Below, one piece after another: positions 1 to 6,432 of a stretch of 9,774 bases of DNA. This stretch comes from Verrucomicrobiota bacterium. GTDB lineage: Bacteria; Verrucomicrobiota; Verrucomicrobiia; Chthoniobacterales; UBA10450. Location: assembly GCA_003219115.1 (NCBI GenBank), contig QHPN01000021.1:1-9774 (forward strand). Direction: 5' to 3'. Numbering within the stretch: position 1 is the first letter of the stretch; every line of letters begins with the position of its first letter. Both the position numbers and the translations under genes were made by a program. The notes beneath the pieces are model-generated. The model was given only the letters and a program-made list of their open reading frames with translations, searched no databases and was not told the DNA's origin.

Positions 1-81
1 CGTATCATGATATGTAGATGCGTTTAGAGCGACTTCCTCTTCCTCTGAGTCTTTGTCTTCTTCTGCTGCCTGAGATTCGGA

Positions 82-477
82 TTAAGAGGAAGCGGTAGAG
101 GAAAAGCCTAGCTCCGATAAAAAGGATTTGCCGATGCCGGCCAGTTTTTCTTCCAGCCGTTTGGTGCAATCGCAGTCGCAACACGCCCAAGGCTCGGTCC
201 CGTTTTCATGTCGGCAATTGCGGCGCGAATGTGCATCCTTCACCGATAACAGGTCGAAATATTCCTCCCAGTATGGACGCTCTTCGGCCAGGGGCGGGTC
301 GCAAAAACACGTTTCCACCCAATGCGCCTCGCCCTTCGCGTCGACGCGCGCCATCTCCATATTATGTTGATACTCGTCGCCCGCGATCGATCCGCGGCCG
401 AGCGTGCCATCCGCAATCGCTTTCGCGAGCGTGCCTGCGCATCCTGATTTTACCCGCGCCTTCACCAAATAACGCAT
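82..477 (-). CDS. Cysteine-rich conserved protein of unknown function
   Basis: The product is 131 aa from the ATG at 475-477; the frame stays open upstream to 534, but the MRYLVKARVK start gives a plausible compact N-terminus. The first ~55 residues look like a small alpha/beta fold, with a short strand, a helix around residues 14-22 and a later strand. The distinctive part is C-terminal: Cys57 and Cys59 (ETCFCDPP), an acidic/aromatic stretch EERPYWEEYFDLLSV (65-79), then Cys88 and a CCDCDC cluster (Cys99, 100, 102, 104). The spacing suggests metal or Fe-S binding, or a redox role, but I recognise no named family with confidence. I recall similar conserved hypothetical proteins sharing the WEEYF...DAHSRRNCRHENG region. 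The last residues are low-complexity Ser/Thr. It is divergent from the transporter gene, with 146 bp between the starts. It is probably a real gene because the Cys/Trp-rich pattern is too ordered for a shadow frame; function is not assigned. Confidence 0.75.
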   Translation of the reverse strand: MRYLVKARVKSGCAGTLAKAIADGTLGRGSIAGDEYQHNMEMARVDAKGEAHWVETCFCDPPLAEERPYWEEYFDLLSVKDAHSRRNCRHENGTEPWACCDCDCTKRLEEKLAGIGKSFLSELGFSSTASS

Positions 478-525
478 CAGGAAATCTATACCTCGCGCTC
501 GGCGATTCCAAGTCGCCCAAATCGC

Positions 526-552
526 GGTTCCCAAACCTGAAGTTTGGGAACC
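526..552. repeat. Perfect 11-bp inverted repeat (hairpin)
   Basis: GGTTCCCAAAC at 526-536 and its exact reverse complement at 542-552 flank the 5-nt loop CTGAA. It lies between two divergent gene starts, so it is not placed as a terminator and has no T-run. It could be a dispersed palindrome, an operator or a 5'-UTR structure. The right-arm core AGTTTGGGAAC also occurs at 1205-1215 inside the transporter gene, where it encodes a conserved PVWER stretch and is probably coincidental. Confidence 0.6.
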
Positions 553-597
553 AGAAGGAGGAATGAAACAGGAATAGGAATCCGGTTGAGATTAGGA

Positions 598-621
598 GGA
601 AGAGGAAGAGGAAGAGGAAGA
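598..621 (+). repeat. GGAAGA x4 tandem repeat acting as RBS array
   Basis: Four exact GGAAGA hexamers run directly up to the transporter start, followed by GA and the ATG at 624, and preceded by AGGAG at 594-598. Each unit contains an AGGA/GGAAG Shine-Dalgarno core. The last copy sits a few bases from the ATG, and the others give further AGGA cores upstream. A related purine/pyrimidine-rich run lies at the left window edge (about 31-110). The array is both a simple-sequence repeat and the only visible ribosome binding site of the gene. Confidence 0.7.
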
Positions 622-623
622 GA

Positions 624-1856
624 ATGGAAGCGCTGAGTTTATTAAGGTCTCTGAATCGCGTTCAAAAGAATACCTTCATTGCCTGCTTTCTCGGATGGAC
701 ACTCGACGCGCTCGACTTTTTCCTTCTGACGTTCGTCTTTGTTCCGGTCGCACATGACTTCGGCAAAACAATCCCGCAGGTTACTTTTGCGATCACTCTC
801 ACGCTGATGATGCGTCCACTGGGCGCATTCATCTTTGGCTGGCTGGGTGATCGATTCGGCCGCCGCATCCCGCTCATGATCGACATCGTGTTCTATTCGG
901 TCGTCGAATTGCTCACAGCCTTCGCACCGAATTTCGCAACTTTTCTATTTCTGCGCGCCTTGTTTGGAATCGGGATGGGCGGCGAGTGGGGCTTGGGTGC
1001 GTCGCTGGCGATGGAATCGCTGCCCACGCACACGCGCGGTTTGTTCTCGGGAATTTTGCAGCAAGGTTACGCCTTTGGTTATCTGCTGGCCGCGCTGGTT
1101 TATTGGATCGTGTTTCCGCATTTCGGCTGGCGCGGATTGTTTGTCGTCGGCGCGCTGCCGGCGCTACTTGTTATTTACATTCGCGCGCGCGTGCCCGAAT
1201 CCCCAGTTTGGGAACGCAATCGCGCGAGCGCGAAAACCCCGCGAATCGATCTGGGGCGCTTTATTCGCGAATACTGGCTTCTCTTGATTTACGCAGCCCT
1301 GCTCATGACCGCGTTTAACTACATGTCGCATGGCACGCAGGATCTTTACCCGACGTTTCTGGAAAAACAGCGCGGCTTCGGTGTTAGCGAAAAATCGATG
1401 ATTACTATTGTTTACGCCTTCGGCGCGATCGTTGGCGGCGCGGTGGTTGGTTTCCTTTCGCAGACGTGGGGCCGGCGTCGCTGCATCATTCTGGCAGCAG
1501 TTTGCGGGATATTTTTGATTCCCGCCTGGATCTTCGCACCCGGGACCGCGCTCCTTATCGCCGGCGGATTTCTCATGCAATTCATGGTGCAAGGCGCATG
1601 GGGCGTTGTGCCAGTCCATCTGAACGAACTTTCGCCTGGTGAGTTCCGCGGGACATTTCCGGGATTGGCTTATCAACTTGGAAACTTCGCGGCTGCCTAC
1701 GCGGCGCAACAACAAGCCTGGCTGGCCGAGCGTTTCCACGGAACAAACGGAAAGCCGAATTACGCCTTAACGATGGCGGCGGTGGAATGCCTCGTTTTCC
1801 TCGCCATTATTTTTCTCGCAGCGATCGGCCCGGAAAAACGCGGCCGCGAATTCTGA
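624..1856 (+). CDS. MFS transporter, SHS/JEN-like (carboxylate or sialate symporter type)
   Basis: This is a 410-aa polytopic inner-membrane protein of the major facilitator superfamily, probably 12 membrane segments, with many hydrophobic stretches along its length. The cytoplasmic loop motif A is GWLGDRFGRR (72-81). RALFGIGMGGEWGLGASLA (111-129) and PESPVWE (191-197) match the sialate:H+ symporter (SHS) subgroup, which also contains the JEN-type lactate/pyruvate permeases. The C-terminus AIGPEKRG is of the same type. Proton-coupled uptake of a short carboxylate such as lactate or pyruvate, or of sialic acid, follows from the family; the substrate cannot be read from the sequence. The ATG at 624 is supported by the purine-rich GGAAGA array just upstream. 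The gene stands alone: divergent from the Cys-rich gene and convergent with the amidase gene, with no sugar-catabolic or lactate-dehydrogenase neighbour to hint at the substrate. Length and motifs look intact. Confidence 0.88.
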   Translation: MEALSLLRSLNRVQKNTFIACFLGWTLDALDFFLLTFVFVPVAHDFGKTIPQVTFAITLTLMMRPLGAFIFGWLGDRFGRRIPLMIDIVFYSVVELLTAFAPNFATFLFLRALFGIGMGGEWGLGASLAMESLPTHTRGLFSGILQQGYAFGYLLAALVYWIVFPHFGWRGLFVVGALPALLVIYIRARVPESPVWERNRASAKTPRIDLGRFIREYWLLLIYAALLMTAFNYMSHGTQDLYPTFLEKQRGFGVSEKSMITIVYAFGAIVGGAVVGFLSQTWGRRRCIILAAVCGIFLIPAWIFAPGTALLIAGGFLMQFMVQGAWGVVPVHLNELSPGEFRGTFPGLAYQLGNFAAAYAAQQQAWLAERFHGTNGKPNYALTMAAVECLVFLAIIFLAAIGPEKRGREF

Positions 1857-1907
1857 GCCCAAATATTCTGCAGCTCACTCACAAACATGGATGCGCGTTC
1901 AGCTCAA

Positions 1908-1949
1908 AACTTGATGGCTTAAAGCCATCAAGTTCGTTCGCTCTTGGCG
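1908..1949. repeat. Hairpin repeat, copy 1
   Basis: AACTTGATGGC (1908-1918) pairs perfectly with GCCATCAAGTT (1924-1934) around a TTAAA loop, and CTCTTGGCG follows at 1941-1949. Copy 2, 132 bp downstream, has the same stem, loop and trailing motif, so this is a repeat family rather than a chance palindrome. Compared with copy 2, this copy has four extra bases (a TTCG duplication) between stem and trailing motif. Confidence 0.75.
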
Positions 1950-2039
1950 TCACATAAAAGGCGGTACTACAAAAGCGGCCGACGGCAGAGGCGAATTTTC
2001 CAACTTCCTGCACAATTTGAATTGCCAGCGGCAATCGCC

Positions 2040-2077
2040 AACTTGATGGCTTAAAGCCGTCAAGTTTGCTCTTGGCG
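2040..2077. repeat. Hairpin repeat, copy 2
   Basis: The left stem AACTTGATGGC (2040-2050) and TTAAA loop are identical to copy 1. The right stem GCCGTCAAGTT (2056-2066) has A replaced by G, giving a T-G wobble that keeps the pairing. CTCTTGGCG follows at 2069-2077. Same orientation as copy 1. Confidence 0.75.
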
Positions 2078-2155
2078 CAAGGGAATTGGCCACGTTGCGG
2101 TGCTGGAACGAATCTATTTCCGCGAGATTGCGACCGAGCTCGAAATAAGTCGCGT

Positions 2156-2935
2156 TTAATGGCCGGTCAACGTGGGCGGCGCTAAACCCGGGCCCTCTCC
2201 GGGCGGGGCGAGCACGGGTTTCCGTTTCTGCTGCTGCGCTGGCGGCGGCGGCGGTTCCTGGCTCACGACGGCGGGCGCGGGCGCATGATAAACACCGGGA
2301 CCGTGACGTTGCTCCACGATGGCTTGGGCAATTCTGTCAGCCAGCAGTTCGCGATAATCTCCGTTGCGCGCTTCGTGACCTTCCGAGCGGTTACTCAGAT
2401 AACCGCATTCCACCAATACCGCAGGATAAATTGCCTTACGTACCACACGATAATCGGCGGTATGCACGCCACGATTAACCGCGCCTTTGATCGAGCAAAG
2501 CCGATTCTGGATGTTTTGCGCCAGCTCTGCCGCATACGGTGAACGATAGTACGTCTCAAATCCTTTGACCCCGCGCCGTCGTGAATCATTGAAATGAATG
2601 CTGACGAAAACCGAGTTTGGCGTGCTATTTTCAATATCGACGCGCGTGTCGAGTGAAATAAAAACATCGTTCGTTCGCGTCATTACCACGTTGAACTGGG
2701 ATTCGCGCAATTTTCGGCTGAGCCGGGTGGCGACATCAAGAGTGACGGTTTTTTCCGGCGGACCGTATCGACGGTAGGCGCCGCTGTCGCGTCCGCCGTG
2801 GCCGGCATCGACGACGATGGTGGTGAAGGAACGGCTGGTGTTCTTTAGTTGCTGTTGCGGTGGCGAGACCATTCCGCATCCAGCGAGAAAAAGCGCGCCG
2901 ACCGCGACTATGATTCCCCAATTCCGACCCGGCAT
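2156..2935 (-). CDS. N-acetylmuramoyl-L-alanine amidase (Amidase_3), predicted lipoprotein
   Basis: The 259-aa product should cleave the amide bond between N-acetylmuramic acid and L-Ala of peptidoglycan stem peptides, in the periplasm, with a zinc ion. I chose the ATG at 2933-2935 because it opens a short charged N-terminus, a hydrophobic segment and a lipobox FLAGC with Cys20; the frame is open to 3142, but that would cover the start of the divergent deacetylase. Zinc and catalytic residues of the AmiA/B/C-like fold are visible: His46 in VDAGHGG, Glu61 in GPPEKTV, His114 in VSIHFND and the catalytic Glu176 in LVECGYLSN. The last ~45 residues are Pro/Ala/Gln-rich and look like a disordered tail; no LysM, SPOR or AMIN domain is seen. 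There is no clear Shine-Dalgarno in front. Its divergent neighbour is also an envelope polysaccharide-active lipoprotein, which fits a cell-wall role. Confidence 0.88.
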   Translation of the reverse strand: MPGRNWGIIVAVGALFLAGCGMVSPPQQQLKNTSRSFTTIVVDAGHGGRDSGAYRRYGPPEKTVTLDVATRLSRKLRESQFNVVMTRTNDVFISLDTRVDIENSTPNSVFVSIHFNDSRRRGVKGFETYYRSPYAAELAQNIQNRLCSIKGAVNRGVHTADYRVVRKAIYPAVLVECGYLSNRSEGHEARNGDYRELLADRIAQAIVEQRHGPGVYHAPAPAVVSQEPPPPPAQQQKRKPVLAPPGEGPGLAPPTLTGH

Positions 2936-3059
2936 TGCGATTGATAAACGAATCGCATCACGCTGACAAATCTTGCGAAAAAAAGATGCCGCTGCACCGT
3001 GATGGTGCAAAAACCGCTTGTTTTTAGCGTGACCAGATTTAAAGGCGTGTCTCACGTGT
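2936..3059. promoter_or_regulatory. Divergent intergenic region of two envelope genes, with hairpin
   Basis: This 124-bp interval separates the starts of the amidase and deacetylase genes and must hold promoters for both. It contains a perfect 6-bp hairpin TGCACC-GTGAT-GGTGCA (2993-3009). On the minus strand this hairpin is followed, after a short gap, by a run of seven T (complement of 2978-2984), so a weak attenuator-like structure in the amidase leader is possible. I could not define -35/-10 boxes with confidence. Confidence 0.3.
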
Positions 3060-4322
3060 ATGCGACTTAAATTAGTAGCAGTTCCTGTGCTTTTGGCCCT
3101 CATCCTGGCGGCCTGTAACAAGAAACAAAAAGACCAGACCATCGGTGAAGGATCGACGCCGGGGCGTGGCGGTTCGGTCCCGCCGAGCGCATCGGCTCCG
3201 CCAACGGTGGCGCCGGTCGCGACCCCGACAGCACCTGTAAAGGTAGCGATCGATCAGACCGCTCAGGTCATCGTTTATGGCTACCATCGCTTCGTCAATC
3301 AGGTGCGACGGCCTGATACCGAAATCACGCCCCAAATGTTTGAGCAGCAAATGCAGGAGCTGAAAAATCGCGGCATCAGCGTGATCGGGATGCAGGATTT
3401 TCTGGCCTGGAAACGGGGCGAGAAAAATATCCCGCCGCGGTGCGCCGTTATCACTTTCGATGACGGTTGGAAATCCCAGTACGATGTAGCCTGGCCGATT
3501 ATGAAAAAATTCGGCTACACATTTACAATGTTTATTTACACCGAAGGCGTCCGCGGCGGGCATTTTGGCGGCGGAGAGGCCATTACCTGGGAGCAGCTCG
3601 CGGAAATGCGCGATGCCGGTATCGATATCCAGGCGCATACGGAGACGCATCAGGATTTGCGCAAGCCGTATGACAAGGTGGCGAAGAAAAAATTGAGTCC
3701 ACCCGAATATGAACAGTGGCTGCAGAATGAAGTGGGCCGTTGCAAGGAAACGCTCGAACAACGGCTCGGCGTCAAGGTGAATTGTTTCGCGGTTCCCTAC
3801 GGATTCTACAATCAGCATGTAAAAGACGTGGCCAAGGGCCTGGGCTATGAAGCAGTGTTTACTGTTTACGGTCAGCCGATCACCTATCGCTCAGCGATGG
3901 ATTCGCTCGGTCGCTATTTGATTGAAGGAAACAAGCCAAAAGTTTTTGCCGACGCCATCGGAATGATCGCGACTTCCAGTGGCGGCGGCGCCCCTGTCGC
4001 CGAGATTGGATCTTCGAACATCGCTAGCAAACCAGCGGACGGAGAGACCATTCGTAATCCGTTGCCATTAATTAGCGCGAACCTGTCCGCCTTTGGTGCG
4101 ATCGAGCCCGGCACCGTTACCATGCGAGTGAGCGGGCTCGGCCTAGTGCCGGCATCTTTCGATCCCAAAACCAACACGGTTTCGTATCAGGTGACTCAGA
4201 AATTGCGCGATAAATGCAGCGTCATTGTCGAAGCAAAATCGGGTGGCAAAAAAGTGGAGGCGCATTGGACCTTCGCCGTGGAAGGGAGCGGCGCCACAAC
4301 ATCACCGACATCTAAAAAGTAG
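3060..4322 (+). CDS. Polysaccharide deacetylase (NodB-type) lipoprotein with C-terminal Ig-like region
   Basis: This 420-aa predicted lipoprotein has hydrophobic residues 4-18, the lipobox ILAAC with Cys19, and a Pro/Ala/Thr-rich linker (about 30-62). The NodB homology domain starts near residue 65. Motif 1 is TFDDGW (132-137), with Asp134 as likely base and Asp135 as metal ligand. Motif 2 is AHTETHQDL (192-200), with metal ligands His193 and His197. Motif 3 is FAVPYGFYN (243-251), where the Arg seen in many members is replaced. The family removes N- or O-acetyl groups from polysaccharides such as peptidoglycan, chitin-like or exopolysaccharide chains; the substrate cannot be decided here. 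Residues ~328-408 form a beta-rich, Ig-like module (ANLSAFGAIEPGTVTMRVSG). The start fits the signal peptide; the Shine-Dalgarno is weak. It is divergent from the amidase, so the pair could jointly remodel cell wall, though this is inferred from position only. Confidence 0.88.
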   Translation: MRLKLVAVPVLLALILAACNKKQKDQTIGEGSTPGRGGSVPPSASAPPTVAPVATPTAPVKVAIDQTAQVIVYGYHRFVNQVRRPDTEITPQMFEQQMQELKNRGISVIGMQDFLAWKRGEKNIPPRCAVITFDDGWKSQYDVAWPIMKKFGYTFTMFIYTEGVRGGHFGGGEAITWEQLAEMRDAGIDIQAHTETHQDLRKPYDKVAKKKLSPPEYEQWLQNEVGRCKETLEQRLGVKVNCFAVPYGFYNQHVKDVAKGLGYEAVFTVYGQPITYRSAMDSLGRYLIEGNKPKVFADAIGMIATSSGGGAPVAEIGSSNIASKPADGETIRNPLPLISANLSAFGAIEPGTVTMRVSGLGLVPASFDPKTNTVSYQVTQKLRDKCSVIVEAKSGGKKVEAHWTFAVEGSGATTSPTSKK

Positions 4323-4336
4323 CGAACCCATGGTCT

Positions 4337-4458
4337 TTCCGGGTAGAGCACGCGTCTCGCGTGTTGGTTTCGGCGTCTCGCCGAAACAATCTTTACAGAA
4401 AAGTCCGCGATCGCGAGGACGCGATGGCCAACACGCGAGACGCGTGCGCTACCCGGAA
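4337..4458. repeat. Nested inverted-repeat (cruciform/MITE-like) element upstream of ffh
   Basis: The outer arms are 31 bp: 4337-4367 beginning TTCCGGGTAG and 4428-4458 ending CTACCCGGAA, complementary apart from one mismatch (A in the left arm where pairing needs C). Inside lies a perfect 9-bp hairpin with a TCT loop, GTTTCGGCG / CGCCGAAAC (4367-4387), and a weaker one around CGCGATCGCG (4403-4420). Each outer arm can also fold on itself: CACGCG-TCT-CGCGTG (4349-4363) and CACGCG-AGA-CGCGTG (4432-4446). The motif GCGTCTCGC therefore recurs three times counting both strands. The possible flanking duplication is only TCT. No ORF is convincing inside. It ends 28 bp before the ffh start and would lie in its 5' leader if transcription starts upstream. 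It resembles a REP/REPIN or MITE-type non-autonomous element. Confidence 0.85.
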
Positions 4459-4486
4459 TCTTGGCGCAAAGCGCAAATGAATAATC

Positions 4487-5803
4487 ATGTTCTCTCAGCT
4501 CGGCGATAAGCTTCAGGACATCTTCAAGGACCTGCGCGGTCACGGCACGATCAGCGAGTCGAACATTAACGACGCGCTGCGGCAGGTGCGCCTCGCGTTG
4601 CTCGAAGCGGATGTCGATTTCCAGGTCGCGAAGAGTTTTGTCGCCCGGGTAAAGGAAAAAGCTCTGGGTGAGGAAGTCTTGCGCAGTATCACGCCCGGCC
4701 AACAAATCGTTAAGATTTTTCATGATGAGCTGACGGCATTACTCGGCGGCGATGCGGCCCCGTTGAATCTGGAAAAGCCGGCGCGCATTTTGATGGTCGG
4801 CCTGAATGGGGCCGGGAAAACAACTTCGGCTGCGAAACTGGCGCTCTTATTAAGAAAACAGGGTCATGTACCGCGTTTGATCGCGCTGGATTTGCAGCGT
4901 CCGGCGGCGATCGAACAACTCGCCACGCTTGGCAGGCAGATCGACATCCCAGTTTTCACGCCGACACCCAACGAGAAGGATGTCCTGCGCGCGGCGGCGG
5001 CGGTTGGGGGGCAACCCAATGCGGGCTACAACGTCGACATTTTCGACACCGCGGGTCGGCAGGAAATTGATCAGCCGATGATTGAGGAACTGAAGCGACT
5101 GCGCGATTTCCTGCAGCCGCAGGAAATTTTGCTTGTGGCAGATGCGGCGACTGGTCAGCAAGCGGTCAGTGTCGCGACTCATTTCAACGATGCGCTCCAG
5201 ATCACTGGAATCGTTTTGACCAAACTCGACGGTGACGCTCGCGGTGGCGCGGCGCTTTCCATGCGCGAAGTGACGCATTGCCCGATCAAATTCGCCGGCG
5301 TCGGCGAAAAGCTCGATCAATTCGAAGTCTTCGTACCGGACCGACTGGCTGGCCGGATTCTCGGAATGGGCGACATCGTCGGCCTGGTCGAAAAAGCGGC
5401 GGAAGCGGTCGATGAGGAAGAAGCGGCGCGACTCGAGCGAAAGTTGCGCACCGCGAAGTTCGATTTCAACGATTTCCTGGCGCAGTTCAAAATGATGCGC
5501 AAACTCGGCCCGCTCGAGAATATTCTTGGCATGTTGCCCGGAATGAATAACGTCCCCGGCCTTTCGGTGGATGACAGGCAACTTCGGCGGGTCGAAGCGA
5601 TTGTGCTCTCGATGACGCTAGAAGAGCGCAGCCGGCCTGACATTTTGAATGCGCGCCGGCGCCAGCGGATCGCCCGTGGAAGCGGCCGCACCGTAACCGA
5701 AGTCAACGATTTGCTCCAGCGTTTCAATCAGATGCGCAAGCTGATGAAGAACGCGGGCAAAATGAAGAGAAAGCTAAAAGAGTTACAAAGATTACATCAC
5801 TAG
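4487..5803 (+). CDS. ffh: Signal recognition particle protein Ffh (SRP54)
   Basis: The 438-aa GTPase of the signal recognition particle binds hydrophobic signal sequences on nascent chains and the SRP RNA, and docks with FtsY to deliver membrane proteins. The domain order is canonical. An N-terminal four-helix bundle (about 1-90) is followed by the G domain with P-loop GLNGAGKTT (105-113), DTAGR (187-191) and TKLDGDARGG (245-254). The methionine-rich M domain (about 325-430) contains the RNA-binding signature RRQRIARGSG (391-400) and a basic, Met-containing C-terminus (QMRKLMKNAGKMKRKLKEL). Length is close to the usual ~450 aa. The P-loop has Asn-Gly-Ala where many members have Gln-Gly-Ser, and DTAGRQEID replaces the usual DTAGRLHID; neither change removes a catalytic residue. 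The ATG at 4487 gives the expected MFSQLGDKLQ N-terminus. It heads the rpsP-khpA-trmD run, 63 bp before rpsP. The structured repeat at 4337-4458 lies just upstream. Confidence 0.97.
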   Translation: MFSQLGDKLQDIFKDLRGHGTISESNINDALRQVRLALLEADVDFQVAKSFVARVKEKALGEEVLRSITPGQQIVKIFHDELTALLGGDAAPLNLEKPARILMVGLNGAGKTTSAAKLALLLRKQGHVPRLIALDLQRPAAIEQLATLGRQIDIPVFTPTPNEKDVLRAAAAVGGQPNAGYNVDIFDTAGRQEIDQPMIEELKRLRDFLQPQEILLVADAATGQQAVSVATHFNDALQITGIVLTKLDGDARGGAALSMREVTHCPIKFAGVGEKLDQFEVFVPDRLAGRILGMGDIVGLVEKAAEAVDEEEAARLERKLRTAKFDFNDFLAQFKMMRKLGPLENILGMLPGMNNVPGLSVDDRQLRRVEAIVLSMTLEERSRPDILNARRRQRIARGSGRTVTEVNDLLQRFNQMRKLMKNAGKMKRKLKELQRLHH

Positions 5804-5866
5804 ATTGATCCTGCCGGTTCCCGTTGTAACATTGAAACCCATTCAAACCTTTTAACGTTTTCCAAA

Positions 5867-6139
5867 ATGGCAGTTTCAATTCGACTCCGCAGAGAAGGGG
5901 CGCTCAATCGTCCTTATTATAAAGTAGTAGTGGCCGACAAACGCAGCCCGCGCGACGGAAAGTTCCTAGAACTTGTCGGCACTTACGATCCGAAAAAGCA
6001 GGGCCACAACAGCACGCTCAAGCTCGATCGCATCGAACACTGGCTAGCACGCGGCGCCCAGCCGTCAGATACGGTGCGCAGCCTGATCAAGAAAAATAAA
6101 AAACGGGCTGCGGGCGCGACCGAGGCGGCTCCGGTGTAA
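5867..6139 (+). CDS. rpsP: 30S ribosomal protein S16
   Basis: The 90-aa protein starts MAVSIRLRREGALNRPYYKV and carries the family hallmarks VVADKRSPRDGKFLELVGTYDP (split here between residues 21 and 42) and the LDRIEHWLARGAQPSDTV helix region. S16 binds 16S rRNA and is needed for assembly of the 30S body. Length is normal; the tail after residue ~75 is Lys/Ala-rich and variable in the family. No Shine-Dalgarno is visible in front; the leader 5804-5866 is A/T-rich near the start. Gene order ffh-rpsP-khpA-trmD matches the conserved bacterial translation cluster, and khpA starts 13 bp downstream of its stop, suggesting co-transcription. Confidence 0.97.
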   Translation: MAVSIRLRREGALNRPYYKVVVADKRSPRDGKFLELVGTYDPKKQGHNSTLKLDRIEHWLARGAQPSDTVRSLIKKNKKRAAGATEAAPV

Positions 6140-6152
6140 CGATCCGCGGAGT

Positions 6153-6383
6153 ATGCGCGAATTTCTTGAATTCGTGGTCCGCCAGCTGGTCGAATTCCCG
6201 GATGAAGCGATCATCACGGAAATTCCATCCGGCAGGACGACGGTCTTTCGCCTGCAACTAAGGCAAAGCGATGTCGGCCGCATCATTGGCCGGAACGGGC
6301 AGACCATTCAATCAATTCGGGCGCTCCTCACTAGCGCTGCCGCGCGCCATAATCAGCGCGCCACGATCGAAATCGTCGAATGA
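6153..6383 (+). CDS. khpA: KH-domain RNA-binding protein KhpA
   Basis: This 76-aa protein is a single type II KH domain. The nucleic-acid-binding loop GRIIGRNGQTI contains the GxxG motif (GRNG), preceded by the beta strand FRLQLRQSDV. In other bacteria KhpA (YlqC) binds RNA, often with KhpB/Jag, and affects cell-envelope growth and translation. Position between rpsP and trmD is the classical one. The ATG at 6153 is preceded by GGAG at 6148-6151, unusually close to the start (one base between), so initiation may be weak or coupled to rpsP. Usually rimM follows; here trmD follows directly. Confidence 0.93.
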   Translation: MREFLEFVVRQLVEFPDEAIITEIPSGRTTVFRLQLRQSDVGRIIGRNGQTIQSIRALLTSAAARHNQRATIEIVE

Positions 6384-6432
6384 GGCGGTTTGGTTGGCGC
6401 GCTGCTCTGATCGACGTTCTTCTGTAGCGGCG

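Larger units (their letters stand above)
1857..2155. other. Gene-free spacer with hairpin repeats
   Basis: This 299-bp stretch lies between the convergent ends of the transporter and amidase genes. I see no convincing coding sequence. It contains two copies of a hairpin repeat (listed separately) and a small hairpin ATTGCC-AGC-GGCAAT at 2021-2035. There is no T-tract behind the hairpins, so a classical intrinsic terminator for either gene is not evident. A short readable stretch ending at 2159 resembles a helix-turn-helix fragment but has no supporting context. Confidence 0.6.

Noticed and set aside
555..577. AAGGAGGA followed by ATG AAA CAG GAA TAG as a leader peptide
   Set aside because: The spacing between the Shine-Dalgarno and ATG is about one base and the peptide has four residues with no regulatory codon pattern; likely part of the purine-rich background.
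1908..2077. Integron attC sites
   Set aside because: The hairpins are too short, lack paired RYYYAAC/GTTRRRY core sites, and no integrase or cassette structure is present.
2100..2159. Reading frame VLERIYFREIATELEISRV resembling a sigma-factor region 4 / helix-turn-helix fragment
   Set aside because: It is only 19 codons, a stop lies shortly upstream in the same frame, and there is no flanking homologous sequence; too short to call a gene remnant.
2936..3142. N-terminal extension of the amidase up to 3142
   Set aside because: It would overlap the deacetylase start and bury the lipobox signal peptide far inside the protein.
4337..4458. Possible SRP (4.5S-like) RNA gene next to ffh
   Set aside because: The size is right, but the conserved SRP RNA apical hairpin with its GGAA-type tetraloop and asymmetric AGCA-type internal loop is not present; the near-perfect arms fit an inverted repeat better.
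6271..6432. Longer TrmD starting at the ATG at 6271
   Set aside because: It overlaps most of khpA, and the extra residues do not resemble TrmD; the GTG at 6433 gives the family N-terminus.
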